A stretch of 38,955 bases of DNA from IMG/VR virus record IMGVR_UViG_3300044814_000035, positions 1-38,955 of that record; one strand, given 5' to 3'. This document shows, in pieces, positions 8,501 through 15,624 of this stretch (positions are counted from its first letter, which is position 1; each line of letters opens with the position of its first letter). The DNA comes from a virus. Below the pieces are notes generated by a model. The model saw nothing but the letters and a program-made list of their open reading frames with translations, did no database searches and was not told where the DNA came from. The position numbers and the translations under genes were made by a program.

Positions 8501-10528
8501 GTTCATAAGCGACTCGAACTCGCCCTGATCCATAGCGGCCGGCGCTTTCGTATTGACCTTGACCTGGGCTTTCGTGCCCTTCGGGTACTGGCTGAGCTCG
8601 TCCTGGCGAGCCTTGAGAGCATCATCGATCTGCTTGAAGGCGCCAGACATCGGGTGAGAGCCGGACGTCAGTTGCTTCTCGGCCTCGACCAGAGCTTCGG
8701 CCTTCGTCATGCCCTTTCTTGGGGCGTTGTCCTGGATCGCCTGGAGGAGATCGTCTTCACTATGGAAGCCGAGGTTTGTCGCCCACTCGTCGAGCGCTTG
8801 CTTGTTTGGATCCAGGCTTCTCATAAACTTCGGTAGCGACTGATAGTCTTCGGGGAGGCCGCCCTTACCGACATAGACGCTGTTACGCCCCATCTGATCA
8901 TATACGCCAGGCTGTCGCTCTTGAGCCTGGCGTATCTCATCGGCGACTGATCCGACGGCACTCTTGCGAGCCTGTTCGATCTGCTGGACGAGTGGATCTG
9001 AGACGCCGGTCTTCTTCGGGGTAGCCTTCGGAGTCTCGATATTGCCGACATCAGCCGGGGTTTGATTGAGGTTTTCGACGTTCTTCGTGCCCTGGATGCC
9101 GTCGAGTTCGTTCATAAGCGCGTCGCTTTTCGCCATCTGAGTATCAAGCGCGGCGACTTTCTTCTTGCCATCACTGAGGAGCTGATCGACAGGATCGGCT
9201 TGCTTAGCAACGACGTCAGCGTTCGGAGGTGCTGTTTTGGCGGCCGCCTGTGCGTTCTTAGCCTCTTGCGCGACCTGGATGATCTTCGGGGCGTTTGGAT
9301 CGACTGGCGTCCTGAGAGCGCCTCCAGCGAAGCCGAAGCCGGCACCGAGTTCGCCACCCTGGATCGCGGCGGCCTCTGCTTCTTTAGCGGTGACGTTCGG
9401 ATGATCGCCGTATACCATGCCTGTATTGATCGCGGCACCTTGCGGAGCGCCGGCGGCGGATTCGATGCCACCAGTAAGAAGACGCTGAGCGGCGGCACTC
9501 TCGAGCGTTGGAGCGACCTCTTTACTACCATAGCCGAGCGTTGCCTGGATAGCGGCTTCGGTGGCTGGCGTCGATACATCTGCTCCGAGCAAGGCGGCGG
9601 CATAAGGTGAAACGACGTCAGTGGCCGCACCGGCGACAGATGGAGCGGCTACCATAGCGATTTCGGCGGCGGTATTGCCGGCGATCTGCTTGGCTATCTC
9701 TCCGGAGTCAGTGGTACCGAAGACGCGCTTTTGAGCCCTGGTGGTTCTATCGATACCGGACTGGCGGATCGTCGGATCGCTACTCATGGCATCGAACTCG
9801 CCCCGGAGTGCATCCGGTACGTTGCCGAGACCATAGGCGGTTTTCGCGAACGGCTTGACGATCATCTGAGGCAGGGAAGCGGCTTGATCAGCCTGGGCTC
9901 GAGCGTCAGCGGCGGCCTGAGCCTGTTTATTGCCGGTAGCTTCGGCGATGATTGATCGGCTTGGCTCGACGATATCGCCAGTGACAGTATTGACGATCGG
10001 CTTGGCGATCACGTTGCCGGCGGTGTTCGTGATGCCGTTATGGGTAATAGCGTGGATAACAGAGTCATTTTGCTTCGTGGTGCTGTCTTGACTGAAGGAG
10101 CGGCCAGAGTCGGCCGGGTTGATCTGATCCCAGAGTTTTGACCTCAGCGACCGGGTGTCGCCGTTGCTTTTAGCTTGCGCGGCCTGGCCTGTTGGCGTTA
10201 GGTGTGAGCCGGTAGGATCCTCCCATCCGGTGACGTTGCCGCTGTTATCGTGATAAACCTTCGTCGCGGTAGCCGGGACGCCTGGCGCTGGAGGCGCTTG
10301 AATAGGCGTCGGCGGCGCGACGTGGAAGGCTGGAGCTTGCGGAGTACCGAAGGTGAGGTGAGGAGCTTGAACGCCGGGGATCTGGGGCGCTTGTTGTTGT
10401 GGTGCCTGGAGGTTACGCAAATTAGTACCCGGTGGCGGTGTGACTGCCGGGCGATTATTTTGGTTGTTATTGTTGCCCTGACCAGGGTGAACGATGTCAT
10501 TGAAGACACGTTGTAGGCTCCAGCCCAT
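5588..10528 (-). CDS. Very large internal virion / DNA ejection protein (1646 aa)
   Basis: This is the longest gene in the window, with start ATG at 10528 preceded by AAGGAG. The N-terminus (about residues 20-90) is rich in Asn, Pro and Gln and likely disordered. Residues about 200-420 are Ala-rich helices with Gly-rich hydrophobic stretches (GAGFGFAGGALRTP). Long helical linkers follow. Near the middle is a segment GYRTNYIRHFFDK, of the kind found in large polyvalent and ejection proteins of many phages. Around residues 1000-1290 there is a conserved-looking block with hydrophobic segment GKALLFGVLASAGAAAGG. The last 350 residues are Lys/Asp/Gln-rich helices. Such proteins are packaged in the head and form a conduit for DNA into the cell. 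No lytic transglycosylase or protease motif was recognised. It lies between another internal protein and the tail adaptor. Confidence 0.7.
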   Translation of the reverse strand: MGWSLQRVFNDIVHPGQGNNNNQNNRPAVTPPPGTNLRNLQAPQQQAPQIPGVQAPHLTFGTPQAPAFHVAPPTPIQAPPAPGVPATATKVYHDNSGNVTGWEDPTGSHLTPTGQAAQAKSNGDTRSLRSKLWDQINPADSGRSFSQDSTTKQNDSVIHAITHNGITNTAGNVIAKPIVNTVTGDIVEPSRSIIAEATGNKQAQAAADARAQADQAASLPQMIVKPFAKTAYGLGNVPDALRGEFDAMSSDPTIRQSGIDRTTRAQKRVFGTTDSGEIAKQIAGNTAAEIAMVAAPSVAGAATDVVSPYAAALLGADVSTPATEAAIQATLGYGSKEVAPTLESAAAQRLLTGGIESAAGAPQGAAINTGMVYGDHPNVTAKEAEAAAIQGGELGAGFGFAGGALRTPVDPNAPKIIQVAQEAKNAQAAAKTAPPNADVVAKQADPVDQLLSDGKKKVAALDTQMAKSDALMNELDGIQGTKNVENLNQTPADVGNIETPKATPKKTGVSDPLVQQIEQARKSAVGSVADEIRQAQERQPGVYDQMGRNSVYVGKGGLPEDYQSLPKFMRSLDPNKQALDEWATNLGFHSEDDLLQAIQDNAPRKGMTKAEALVEAEKQLTSGSHPMSGAFKQIDDALKARQDELSQYPKGTKAQVKVNTKAPAAMDQGEFESLMNTPEGRASLTTKKIPTIDPKAEVRNPDAERTVLNSLNKGTSNDTILEQYMKDTGTTLQKAVKDVSRVAKEANIETGLGKNPLLAEGAKNAPQDLPTVGEGDYKQATLNSRFVQSKEQELGSHALQDYRSLSAHDQMLLKDIEQNTVTKVAKTAEDPAAFKQAQESLRNYFDTRHAYDTKLGLDVGYRTNYIRHFFDKVAEEGDIVPTGDEQLHGGGANKTPGYTKARTIESQAKDVGDALERDIMGSSFNHAKLAYEKGLNEAFPGKIANGEIPRSGNDGKYVQIQHPFGNDLSAPKDIAREINSRTWQPNDSKILDTYDKVNRGLKYVKLSGGLFHAFTESGNFVGQQIASGKLFTDPAATGRLAKVFFSDDAMHHELSRMADDGVLDKAHLGGLTIRSKDILADANIKGLDKTDPNALGGAGEKAAKYTGIQAMHDATFQREIPYAKLKIFEQKTQGLDPTVPADLAKIRQQADSINNLFGGINREVQGIKPANFRWLQRGLLATDFTEGKFATLFKAANLKDGSAAATTARQAVLGKALLFGVLASAGAAAGGDYKGKSAKQVATDAAGNLIDPSFEMGGYKVGLPKTHISEVVDAVKPTNKTGKAWNASGLLSYVQNRSAALPSEAIQLLSNKNYYDQPLYGTNTKKNGGSKISAPQAGLNVAQTVLPIPFGQATNTVTGKQAPAAAVANVIGFKAKPNPDNTQNLNGVNVTLNDKQSEAYQTALKSNTDTLTKQLTSSDAYKNAKPNDQATMLSQLKSNITSATARDFSSKNNLGEYDPSYKGNQSQASAKEQDILSGTINPDAYVPKSGNTDTAAVAAFKKSSDKTKEIGGKTYYKAGDGTVKSTDTFTYNNAQDSARLSYQLDRFKTNDNYSAWKAAANQKLDQLQSEANHYDPVTEADKLYALQKQAMSIQDDMTKYDGYGGQFTKPKSGSSRGKSSNGISYKLFNPSSYEKSLRSLLDAARV

Positions 10529-10543
10529 AGAGTGATCTCCTTG

Positions 10544-11680
10544 TTAAGCGGCGGCCGGTGTAACGGCCTGTCCCTGGAACTTCTTGAGTAGCGATGACAG
10601 GATCGGCGTGTTGTCGCCGTTCGTGTCAGTACCGGCTCCGGCGCCAGTGTTGAGCGCTGTCGGGTTGACGGTATAGCTGTCGGTGTTAGCCGCCACTGGT
10701 GCGGTATCGCCGACAGCGTAAGGTGTTCGGAACTGACCGAAGAGCGCGTCGATCTTCGACTGATTGTCGGCGACGGCGTTCTGAGACGGTGCGATCGCGG
10801 CGTGCGCGGCGGCATAGCCTCCACCATTGATTTGAGTACGAGTGAGGGCGTTCTGGCCGAGCTGACTCTGAATATCCTGCTCCTGTTGAAGGATGCCGGA
10901 TCGGAGACCTTCCTCTTTTTGCTTGCGCTGATCGGCAAGGTCTTGAAGGGCTCTCGAGAACTTGGTATCGGTGGCGTTCTGAGACGAGTCGATCGTGCCA
11001 TAGTTACGCGTGAAGGTGTCATTGATACCCTGGCGCTTGCTAGTCGTGTCGTCAGCGATGAGCTTCGGAGCGGCGACCTGGAAGGCTGAGCTGTTCGATC
11101 CGCCGGCAAGTCCGAGGATCCGCCGGACGCTGTTCGCGAGCGTATAACCGCCCATGTTGGCGCTATCGACAGCCTTGAGCTTGTCTTGCGTGGTCTGAGT
11201 ACGCTGAGTGTTGAAGCCATCGTCGGCCGTTGCCTGATCAGCGGTCGTTCGGCCGTGTTGCTGATTGTAGGTATCCTCGAGCTGAGTGAGACCATCGTTC
11301 AGGCCTTGATCGGCGCTGGTGAGCTGTTGGCGAAGTGATCCGTCCTGGCTATCGAGATAAGCAAGGTCTGACTGACTTGTGTCAGGCGTGGTGGATCCGC
11401 CGGTCGAGTTGCTGGCGCCGAGGACGTTATTTTGCCAGTTGTTATACAGGTTCGAGACGTCGCCCTGGACTTTACTAGCGCCATTGGAGCCGGCTGAATA
11501 ACCGAAGGGGGTATCGAGCCCCTGGAAGTTGGAGGTGTTTAGTTTTCCGTCGTTACCGACGACGCCGAGTAGGTTCTTATAGCCGGCCGCTTCGACTGGG
11601 TTGCTGGTGTTGGCGGCAAGATAACTAATGTACCCTCGAAAGTCATTGTTACCTACATATTGTGGTGTTGCGGTTGCCAT
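10544..11680 (-). CDS. Probable internal virion protein, helical
   Basis: This encodes 378 residues. Between about residues 105 and 290 it is rich in Gln, Asp, Lys and Leu with a heptad-like pattern (ADQRKQKEEGLRSGILQQEQ region), suggesting a long coiled coil. The ends are rich in Asn, Thr, Ala and Gly. It ends 15 bases before the 1646-residue protein starts and is probably co-transcribed with it. Short-tailed phages usually place two or three internal core proteins here, so a partner of the ejection apparatus is the likely role. The family is not recognised. Confidence 0.55.
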   Translation of the reverse strand: MATATPQYVGNNDFRGYISYLAANTSNPVEAAGYKNLLGVVGNDGKLNTSNFQGLDTPFGYSAGSNGASKVQGDVSNLYNNWQNNVLGASNSTGGSTTPDTSQSDLAYLDSQDGSLRQQLTSADQGLNDGLTQLEDTYNQQHGRTTADQATADDGFNTQRTQTTQDKLKAVDSANMGGYTLANSVRRILGLAGGSNSSAFQVAAPKLIADDTTSKRQGINDTFTRNYGTIDSSQNATDTKFSRALQDLADQRKQKEEGLRSGILQQEQDIQSQLGQNALTRTQINGGGYAAAHAAIAPSQNAVADNQSKIDALFGQFRTPYAVGDTAPVAANTDSYTVNPTALNTGAGAGTDTNGDNTPILSSLLKKFQGQAVTPAAA

Positions 11681-11789
11681 AAATTACCTCTTATAGAAGT
11701 TGCTATTGAGAGGTAACGGCTTTGACAGGCTAGTTACTGACGACGACGCGGACTTTTCGCTCTTTAGCTCGAATTATATCACTTTAATA

Positions 11790-12059
11790 TTATTTGATGA
11801 CGCCGCGCTCGTGGCCGGGTGCGCCTTTGCTGAAGTTCATCTTGCCACTGGCGATTTTTGTCGCCTTGCCGAAGGAGCCAGTTGCCGCGCTCGGGCTGGT
11901 TTTCTTCTTGGTATTGACGTTGGTGGTCTTTTTGGTCGTACCCTTGAAGGTGCCCTTGCGGTCGATGTTGGCGTTGGTACTACCATGCCCCATGACGTGC
12001 GCTGATTTTGGTGATGTGGTCAGTGGGTTCTGGTTCTGACCCTTCTTGTCGCTGAACAT
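11790..12059 (-). CDS. Small basic protein, possible DNA-binding internal protein
   Basis: This 89-residue protein is very rich in Lys, Thr, Ser and Asn (for example KGTTKKTTNVNTKKKT) with no hydrophobic core, so it is likely disordered and positively charged. It has a clear AAAGGA site 8 bases before ATG. It is the first gene after a 167-base non-coding interval that holds a strong hairpin and a promoter candidate. A nucleic-acid-binding or packaged head protein is possible. No family was recognised. The 109 bases after it (11681-11789) hold no other gene that I can support. Confidence 0.5.
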   Translation of the reverse strand: MFSDKKGQNQNPLTTSPKSAHVMGHGSTNANIDRKGTFKGTTKKTTNVNTKKKTSPSAATGSFGKATKIASGKMNFSKGAPGHERGVIK

Positions 12060-12086
12060 AATGCTTGTCCTTTCGTTAATGATTTT

Positions 12087-12092
12087 ATAGTA
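12087..12092 (-). promoter_or_regulatory. Extended -10 promoter candidate for internal virion protein genes
   Basis: Read leftward the sequence is TGTTACTATAAAATC, giving TACTAT with the upstream TG of an extended -10. No good -35 is seen at 16-18 bases. It would start transcription about 20 bases before the Shine-Dalgarno site of the small basic protein and serve the genes to its left. Confidence 0.45.
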
Positions 12093-12159
12093 ACAGAGAG
12101 CCCATAAAGTCCCTAAAGTCCGCCACTGGTGGAGCTCAGGGGCTTATAAAGACCCTCGA

Positions 12160-12216
12160 GAGGGCGGTTGTCGCGTCCCGGCACAATGCCGGAGATCGAT
12201 GCGATATACCGCCCTC
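12160..12216 (-). other. Long structured hairpin between capsid and internal protein genes
   Basis: The arms GAGGGCGGT (12160-12168) and ACCGCCCTC (12208-12216) are perfect 9-bp inverted repeats. Inside, TCGC/GCGA (71-74 against 201-204 of the 12100-12200 block) and CCGGCA/TGCCGG (12178-12192, 3-base loop) stack into one long, three-tier stem. It starts just after the stop of the decoration-like gene. In the transcribed (leftward) strand it is followed by TCGAGGGTCTTT, which could compete for the 3' arm. It could be an imperfect terminator, an RNA-processing site or a stabiliser of the capsid mRNA. Confidence 0.6.
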
Positions 12217-12226
12217 GGCCGTAAGA

Positions 12227-12583
12227 TTACGGTGTTCGAGTGGCTGTGCCGAGTAACTTGCTGATGTGCCAAGTCGCGGCGCCAGATACGAGCTCGACGA
12301 GCGAGCCGGCTGGCTGGTTGGTGAACACTACACCCTTCAGGGCGGTCGGCGTGAAGCCGTTACCCGTCACGGTGTCGGCACCGACTGGCAGGACTGAAAC
12401 AGTCAAGCCTTCCTTACCGATACGGACTTTGGCCGTCTGACCGGCGGCGGCGGCTGGCAGGGTAATGACGGCTGACGCTGTCACGTTCTGCACGATGCCT
12501 TCGTCGGTTAGGGCTAGAGTCTTCGCGCCTGCTACAGCGACGAACTCATTGTGGCCGGATGCTGGGAACTCAATGCTAGGCAT
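12227..12583 (-). CDS. Capsid decoration-like or head fibre-like small protein
   Basis: This 118-residue protein has alternating beta segments rich in Val, Thr, Ala and Gly (AVITLPAAAAGQTAKVRIGK, then VSVLPVGADTVTGNG). This pattern is seen in small beta-roll capsid decoration and head-fibre proteins, in which a repeat reads like ITLPAAAAGQT...V.PVGADTI.G. There are no Cys residues or membrane segments. It lies two genes after the major capsid gene. The assignment is by composition and position, and a tail fibre accessory protein is an alternative. Confidence 0.5.
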   Translation of the reverse strand: MPSIEFPASGHNEFVAVAGAKTLALTDEGIVQNVTASAVITLPAAAAGQTAKVRIGKEGLTVSVLPVGADTVTGNGFTPTALKGVVFTNQPAGSLVELVSGAATWHISKLLGTATRTP

Positions 12584-12588
12584 ATGGG

Positions 12589-12876
12589 TTATTTACCTTT
12601 CTTGCCGTCGTTAGAGTTAATGACATTACCGTCGTCGTCGACATCTGACTCGGCAAAGTCAGCGTCAGTTCCGGTTAGACGGCCGGCCGATTTCAAGGCC
12701 TCGAAGCGCTTCTTTTCGGCTTCTTCTCGTTCGCGGCGGCGGTGATTAAAATCAGCGTCAGCTTTGACTTCGTCGAAAGAATTGAGCGGCTTGCCCTGCT
12801 CGAGCTTATCTTTCCAGGTAAGCTCTTTTTTGGCCTGGGTGGTTGTCCCCTCGATCTTTGGATCGTGTTGTGCCAT
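12589..12876 (-). CDS. Hypothetical charged protein next to major capsid gene
   Basis: This 95-residue protein is mostly Lys, Glu, Asp and Arg, with a predicted helix around residues 45-70 (NHRRREREEAEKKRFEALKS) and an acidic tail (SDVDDDGNVI). It has no known motif. It lies between the capsid protein and the decoration-like gene, with a GGAG site before the ATG at 12876. A head-associated or assembly role is only suggested by position. Confidence 0.5.
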   Translation of the reverse strand: MAQHDPKIEGTTTQAKKELTWKDKLEQGKPLNSFDEVKADADFNHRRREREEAEKKRFEALKSAGRLTGTDADFAESDVDDDGNVINSNDGKKGK

Positions 12877-12950
12877 AGGAGTATCTCCTGATTACATTTA
12901 TTGAATTGGAGCGGAAGGTGCGAGCAAAAATTGCTAGTGATCCGAAGGAT

Positions 12951-13796
12951 CTAGGCTACGGCGTGGAGACCGATACACTTGACACGGTTCGCGTCAACGA
13001 AGGTGTCATAGCGGTGTCGGTACTCGAGCAAGTCGCCGCTGATGCCCGGAGGGTTGTTGTGGAGTGTGTAGTCCTCCAGCTTTTCCGGAGCTACGGTCGC
13101 GCTTGGGTGAGTGATCACCAGGTCGATCGCGCCAGATGTGGCCGGCATACGGTTCGATGGGATGATTTGGACAGGCACGCCGTCGACAGAGCCGAGGTTG
13201 CCAGTCTTGCGATCCTCATACGCGTTGTCAGCGTTCAGCACGAAGCCGGACTGCTTGAGCAAGTTGTAGTAGTTCGCGGTCATACCACAGACACGACCCT
13301 CGGTAGGGCACTCGTCGTCGGTGATCTGAGCGTTAATGGTGGTGAAGTTGCTGAAGGCGTTCGCCGAGGTTGTTACCGCTTTGGCAACGATAGCGTCGCG
13401 AGACGAACCGGCACCGGCGGTAGCGATGGTCTGGAGGATGTAGGTGTCCATTTCTGGTACAAGTACGTTCTTCGTCGCTTGCGCTAGGAAGGCTCCAGGG
13501 TTGCGAATAGCAAGCGTGTCCTGCTTATTCTTCTTGTCCATGATCTTCGCCCACGATCGGTCACGGACAAGCGTGAAGGTCTGGATCGTGTCTTCGACTT
13601 CGGTCGGGTTGCCGTAACGGTTTCCTGAACCGTTGGCGTTGTAGTTACCCATGATCGGATCAGCGAGGGTGTAGACGTTGATCGCGCCGACTCCGTCCCA
13701 GTCCCAGTCCTGGTTCACCATGCCCTCAGTCTTACGACGTGCTTTCAACAGGTCGGATGTGACTGGGGCAAACTTGGTAGCTAGGTTAATAGGCAT
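12951..13796 (-). CDS. Major capsid protein (HK97 fold)
   Basis: This encodes 281 residues. It has the layout of the capsid family common in phages of Gram-positive bacteria: a short N-terminal helix (NLATKFAPVTSDLLKARR), then a VNQDWDWDGVGAINVYTLAD stretch, then RYG.PTEVEDTIQTFTLVRDRSW leading into the spine helix with PEMDTYILQTIA. The C-terminal half carries a substrate-like VDGVPVQIIPSNRMP segment and an EDYTLHNNPP turn near the end. It follows the scaffold gene by 33 bases. The capsid is probably built with a separate scaffold protein rather than a fused delta domain. Protein identity is well supported by both pattern and position. Confidence 0.85.
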   Translation of the reverse strand: MPINLATKFAPVTSDLLKARRKTEGMVNQDWDWDGVGAINVYTLADPIMGNYNANGSGNRYGNPTEVEDTIQTFTLVRDRSWAKIMDKKNKQDTLAIRNPGAFLAQATKNVLVPEMDTYILQTIATAGAGSSRDAIVAKAVTTSANAFSNFTTINAQITDDECPTEGRVCGMTANYYNLLKQSGFVLNADNAYEDRKTGNLGSVDGVPVQIIPSNRMPATSGAIDLVITHPSATVAPEKLEDYTLHNNPPGISGDLLEYRHRYDTFVDANRVKCIGLHAVA

Positions 13797-13829
13797 AGCT
13801 CTGTTTTACCTTTCTTAGGTGGTGCAAGT

Positions 13830-14780
13830 CTAGTAACGAGCGGCTTCGGCCTTGAAAGCGTCCATCGCTGGATCGGTTTTCTCTTTTTTCGGTGCGCGTA
13901 CTGGCGGTGTCATCGTGCGCGATTTTTCTTTCGATTTCGCGCTCACCTGTTTCGTCGCACCGTCGCCTTGAAGTCGTTCGATAGACTTAGCTTTAGCTTG
14001 TAAAAATTGCACCACATCGGCCGGCTGACCTGTCGCTGGATCGTTACGGATCGCGGTAGGCCGCCCTTTTTCGTCTTTGACTATGAAGCGAGCCTCAAAG
14101 TCGTCGAGTGAAGCAGATAGCTCTTCCTTAGCGGCATCCGATCCTGTGTTCAGCATCGGTACCTGTGCAAACGCTCGCTGGATACCAGCATCAAGGCGTT
14201 CTTGGTTAAGTTGGATCCGTTCCTCTTTGACGCGCCAGGCGTCGACATTAAGTTGCCGCTGGGCTTTCTCAGCCTCATCATCACCGGCATCTTGCAAATA
14301 GCGCTCGATAGTGGCTTCCTGAGCTTGCGTCTCAGCTTGCCGGGCGCGGTTTCGAGCTTCGCGCTCGGCAATCCGAGCCTTAGCCATTTCGTCATTGTGG
14401 CGCTTTTGCTCTTCGGGGGATAGAGTGGTGCCCTTATCCTTATCTGAAGATTTGTCGTCCTCTTCGGAGGCGGACTCGTCGGACTCATCGCCCTCGGTTT
14501 TCTCATCCTCTTCGGTGGTTTCTTCGTCATCGGAGGCGCCCTCATCGGTAGCCTCTTCTTCGGAAGAGTCGTCAGCCTTTTCATCTGACTCGTCGCTTTC
14601 ATCAGAGTCGTCGGAAGCATCGTCATCGGTCGTGGCCTTGACCAGATTACCTTTGCTGTCGAGCGTTTTTTCTTCGGCTTGCTCGCCGTCAGACCAGTCA
14701 CCCCGGAAGGCTTCGAGATCTTTTTCGGTGAGTTCACCCTCTGCTGAAAATGATGTAGTGTCGGCTTCTTTATCAGCCAT
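13830..14780 (-). CDS. Scaffolding protein
   Basis: The 316 residues open with an extremely acidic region (residues about 20-125, runs of Asp, Glu and Ser). A long charged helix follows at about 125-215 (EEQKRHNDEMAKARIAEREA, then further Arg/Glu/Gln repeats), and then a more mixed C-terminus with basic residues (RTMTPPVRAPKKEK). This acidic, coiled, Cys-free composition directly upstream of the major capsid gene is the hallmark of phage scaffolds. The basic C-terminal tail would contact the capsid protein. The start at 14780 has a strong AAAGGAG site. Confidence 0.8.
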   Translation of the reverse strand: MADKEADTTSFSAEGELTEKDLEAFRGDWSDGEQAEEKTLDSKGNLVKATTDDDASDDSDESDESDEKADDSSEEEATDEGASDDEETTEEDEKTEGDESDESASEEDDKSSDKDKGTTLSPEEQKRHNDEMAKARIAEREARNRARQAETQAQEATIERYLQDAGDDEAEKAQRQLNVDAWRVKEERIQLNQERLDAGIQRAFAQVPMLNTGSDAAKEELSASLDDFEARFIVKDEKGRPTAIRNDPATGQPADVVQFLQAKAKSIERLQGDGATKQVSAKSKEKSRTMTPPVRAPKKEKTDPAMDAFKAEAARY

Positions 14781-14917
14781 AATTCACTCCTTTACTTAGC
14801 AAGGCGGACGAGTCCTCAATATCAGTCCATTTCAACCGTAACGTGGCGATCCGGGGGGCGGAGGGGCTCCCTATCTGATGCCGCTGTACTGTTCGGCACC
14901 AGGTAGCGAGCTCCTGG
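14781..14917 (-). other. Non-coding interval upstream of scaffold gene with a 9-bp stem
   Basis: The 137 bases between two structural genes hold no convincing gene. CTGATGCCG (14875-14883) pairs with CGGCACCAG (14894-14902) across a 10-base loop, with one G-U pair in the transcribed strand. A GC-rich run (14852-14870) lies next to it. A frame of 63 residues crosses the interval but has atypical composition. The segment lies at the 5' side of the capsid module, as the structured element at 12160-12216 lies on its 3' side. Confidence 0.45.
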
Positions 14918-15172
14918 CTAGTGTCTCTTCCAGATGTGGTGATTGGGGTGAGTTGCTCCTTCACAGCTTAATTTAAGACCGCGATCGACCCAGTGATGCT
15001 GTACCGGCGTGGCAGTCTCCGGATCGAAGGTCGACTCCGACTGTTCTTTCATCATGGTCGCGACTTGCTCCCGGCTTAAACCCTCTTGGGCGGCGTGAGC
15101 TTCGGCCAGTTGATTGACGTACGGCACCGGCTTCGGGACGTCTAGCTTGATCGACTCGTCGCGGTTACTCAT
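14918..15172 (-). CDS. Conserved small phage protein with Cys/His C-terminus
   Basis: This encodes 84 residues. The C-terminal part (VQHHWVDRGLKLSCEGATHP, then NHHIWKR) carries clustered His residues and one Cys, which resembles a motif found in small phage proteins near portal genes and may bind metal. The N-terminal part contains a short helix (VNQLAEAHAAQEGLSREQVA). The start overlaps the stop of the previous gene by ATGA. Function is unknown; a head assembly helper is possible. Confidence 0.6.
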   Translation of the reverse strand: MSNRDESIKLDVPKPVPYVNQLAEAHAAQEGLSREQVATMMKEQSESTFDPETATPVQHHWVDRGLKLSCEGATHPNHHIWKRH

Positions 15173-15624
15173 TTCTTGGGCTCCGGAGCTGGCGTCTTAG
15201 CGGCGTCCTGCCATGCTTGAGGTAGTTCGGCGTTGCGAGCTTCCTCGGCCTCTTTATCGGCACGCTTGGCGACTCTGAGGGTGTTCTTGAGCCGGTTCTT
15301 GGCGGACTTGAGCCACTCGATGTGCATCGCCTGGGCGAGTACCTGAGCCATCAGGAGATCTTTATTGTCGACGTTCATACGAGCGGCCAGTGGGATCATG
15401 GATCGGAGCTCGTCGAAGTCCATGCCGAGGATCTTCGTCTCCATACTGCCGACGTCCTTGATATCCTTGTTGATCCAGGCGATCAGGATCTCGGCGCCGG
15501 GCGTCAGTTGATCGCGTTCACCGGAGCGCTTGCGAAGCTGTTCGTCCAGGCGTTCTTTAGCGCGGCGCTCGACGGCGCTACTCATGCCAGTATTCAGGGA
15601 TCCGTCGTTTCGTTCTCCAGCCAT
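15169..15624 (-). CDS. Hypothetical helical protein between portal and scaffold genes
   Basis: These 151 residues are almost all helical and highly charged. A first helix covers about residues 15-35, a second block is IPLAARMNVDNKDLLMAQVL, and a long basic helix follows (KSAKNRLKNTLRVAKRADKE). It ends with a Pro/Lys tail. ATG overlaps the portal stop. No family was recognised. The place between portal and scaffold suggests a head-assembly role. Confidence 0.55.
   Translation of the reverse strand: MAGERNDGSLNTGMSSAVERRAKERLDEQLRKRSGERDQLTPGAEILIAWINKDIKDVGSMETKILGMDFDELRSMIPLAARMNVDNKDLLMAQVLAQAMHIEWLKSAKNRLKNTLRVAKRADKEAEEARNAELPQAWQDAAKTPAPEPKK

Noticed and set aside
14820-14910. tRNA or small ribozyme in the gap before the scaffold gene
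   Set aside because: I tried to fit acceptor, D and T arms and a hammerhead core; neither the T-loop GGTTCGA pattern nor the CUGAUGA/GAAA pair is present.
14773-14964. 63-residue leftward frame before the scaffold gene
   Set aside because: Composition is unlike neighbouring genes (many Ser, Thr and Arg in odd codons). It overlaps the real 84-residue gene by 47 bases and covers a stable stem.
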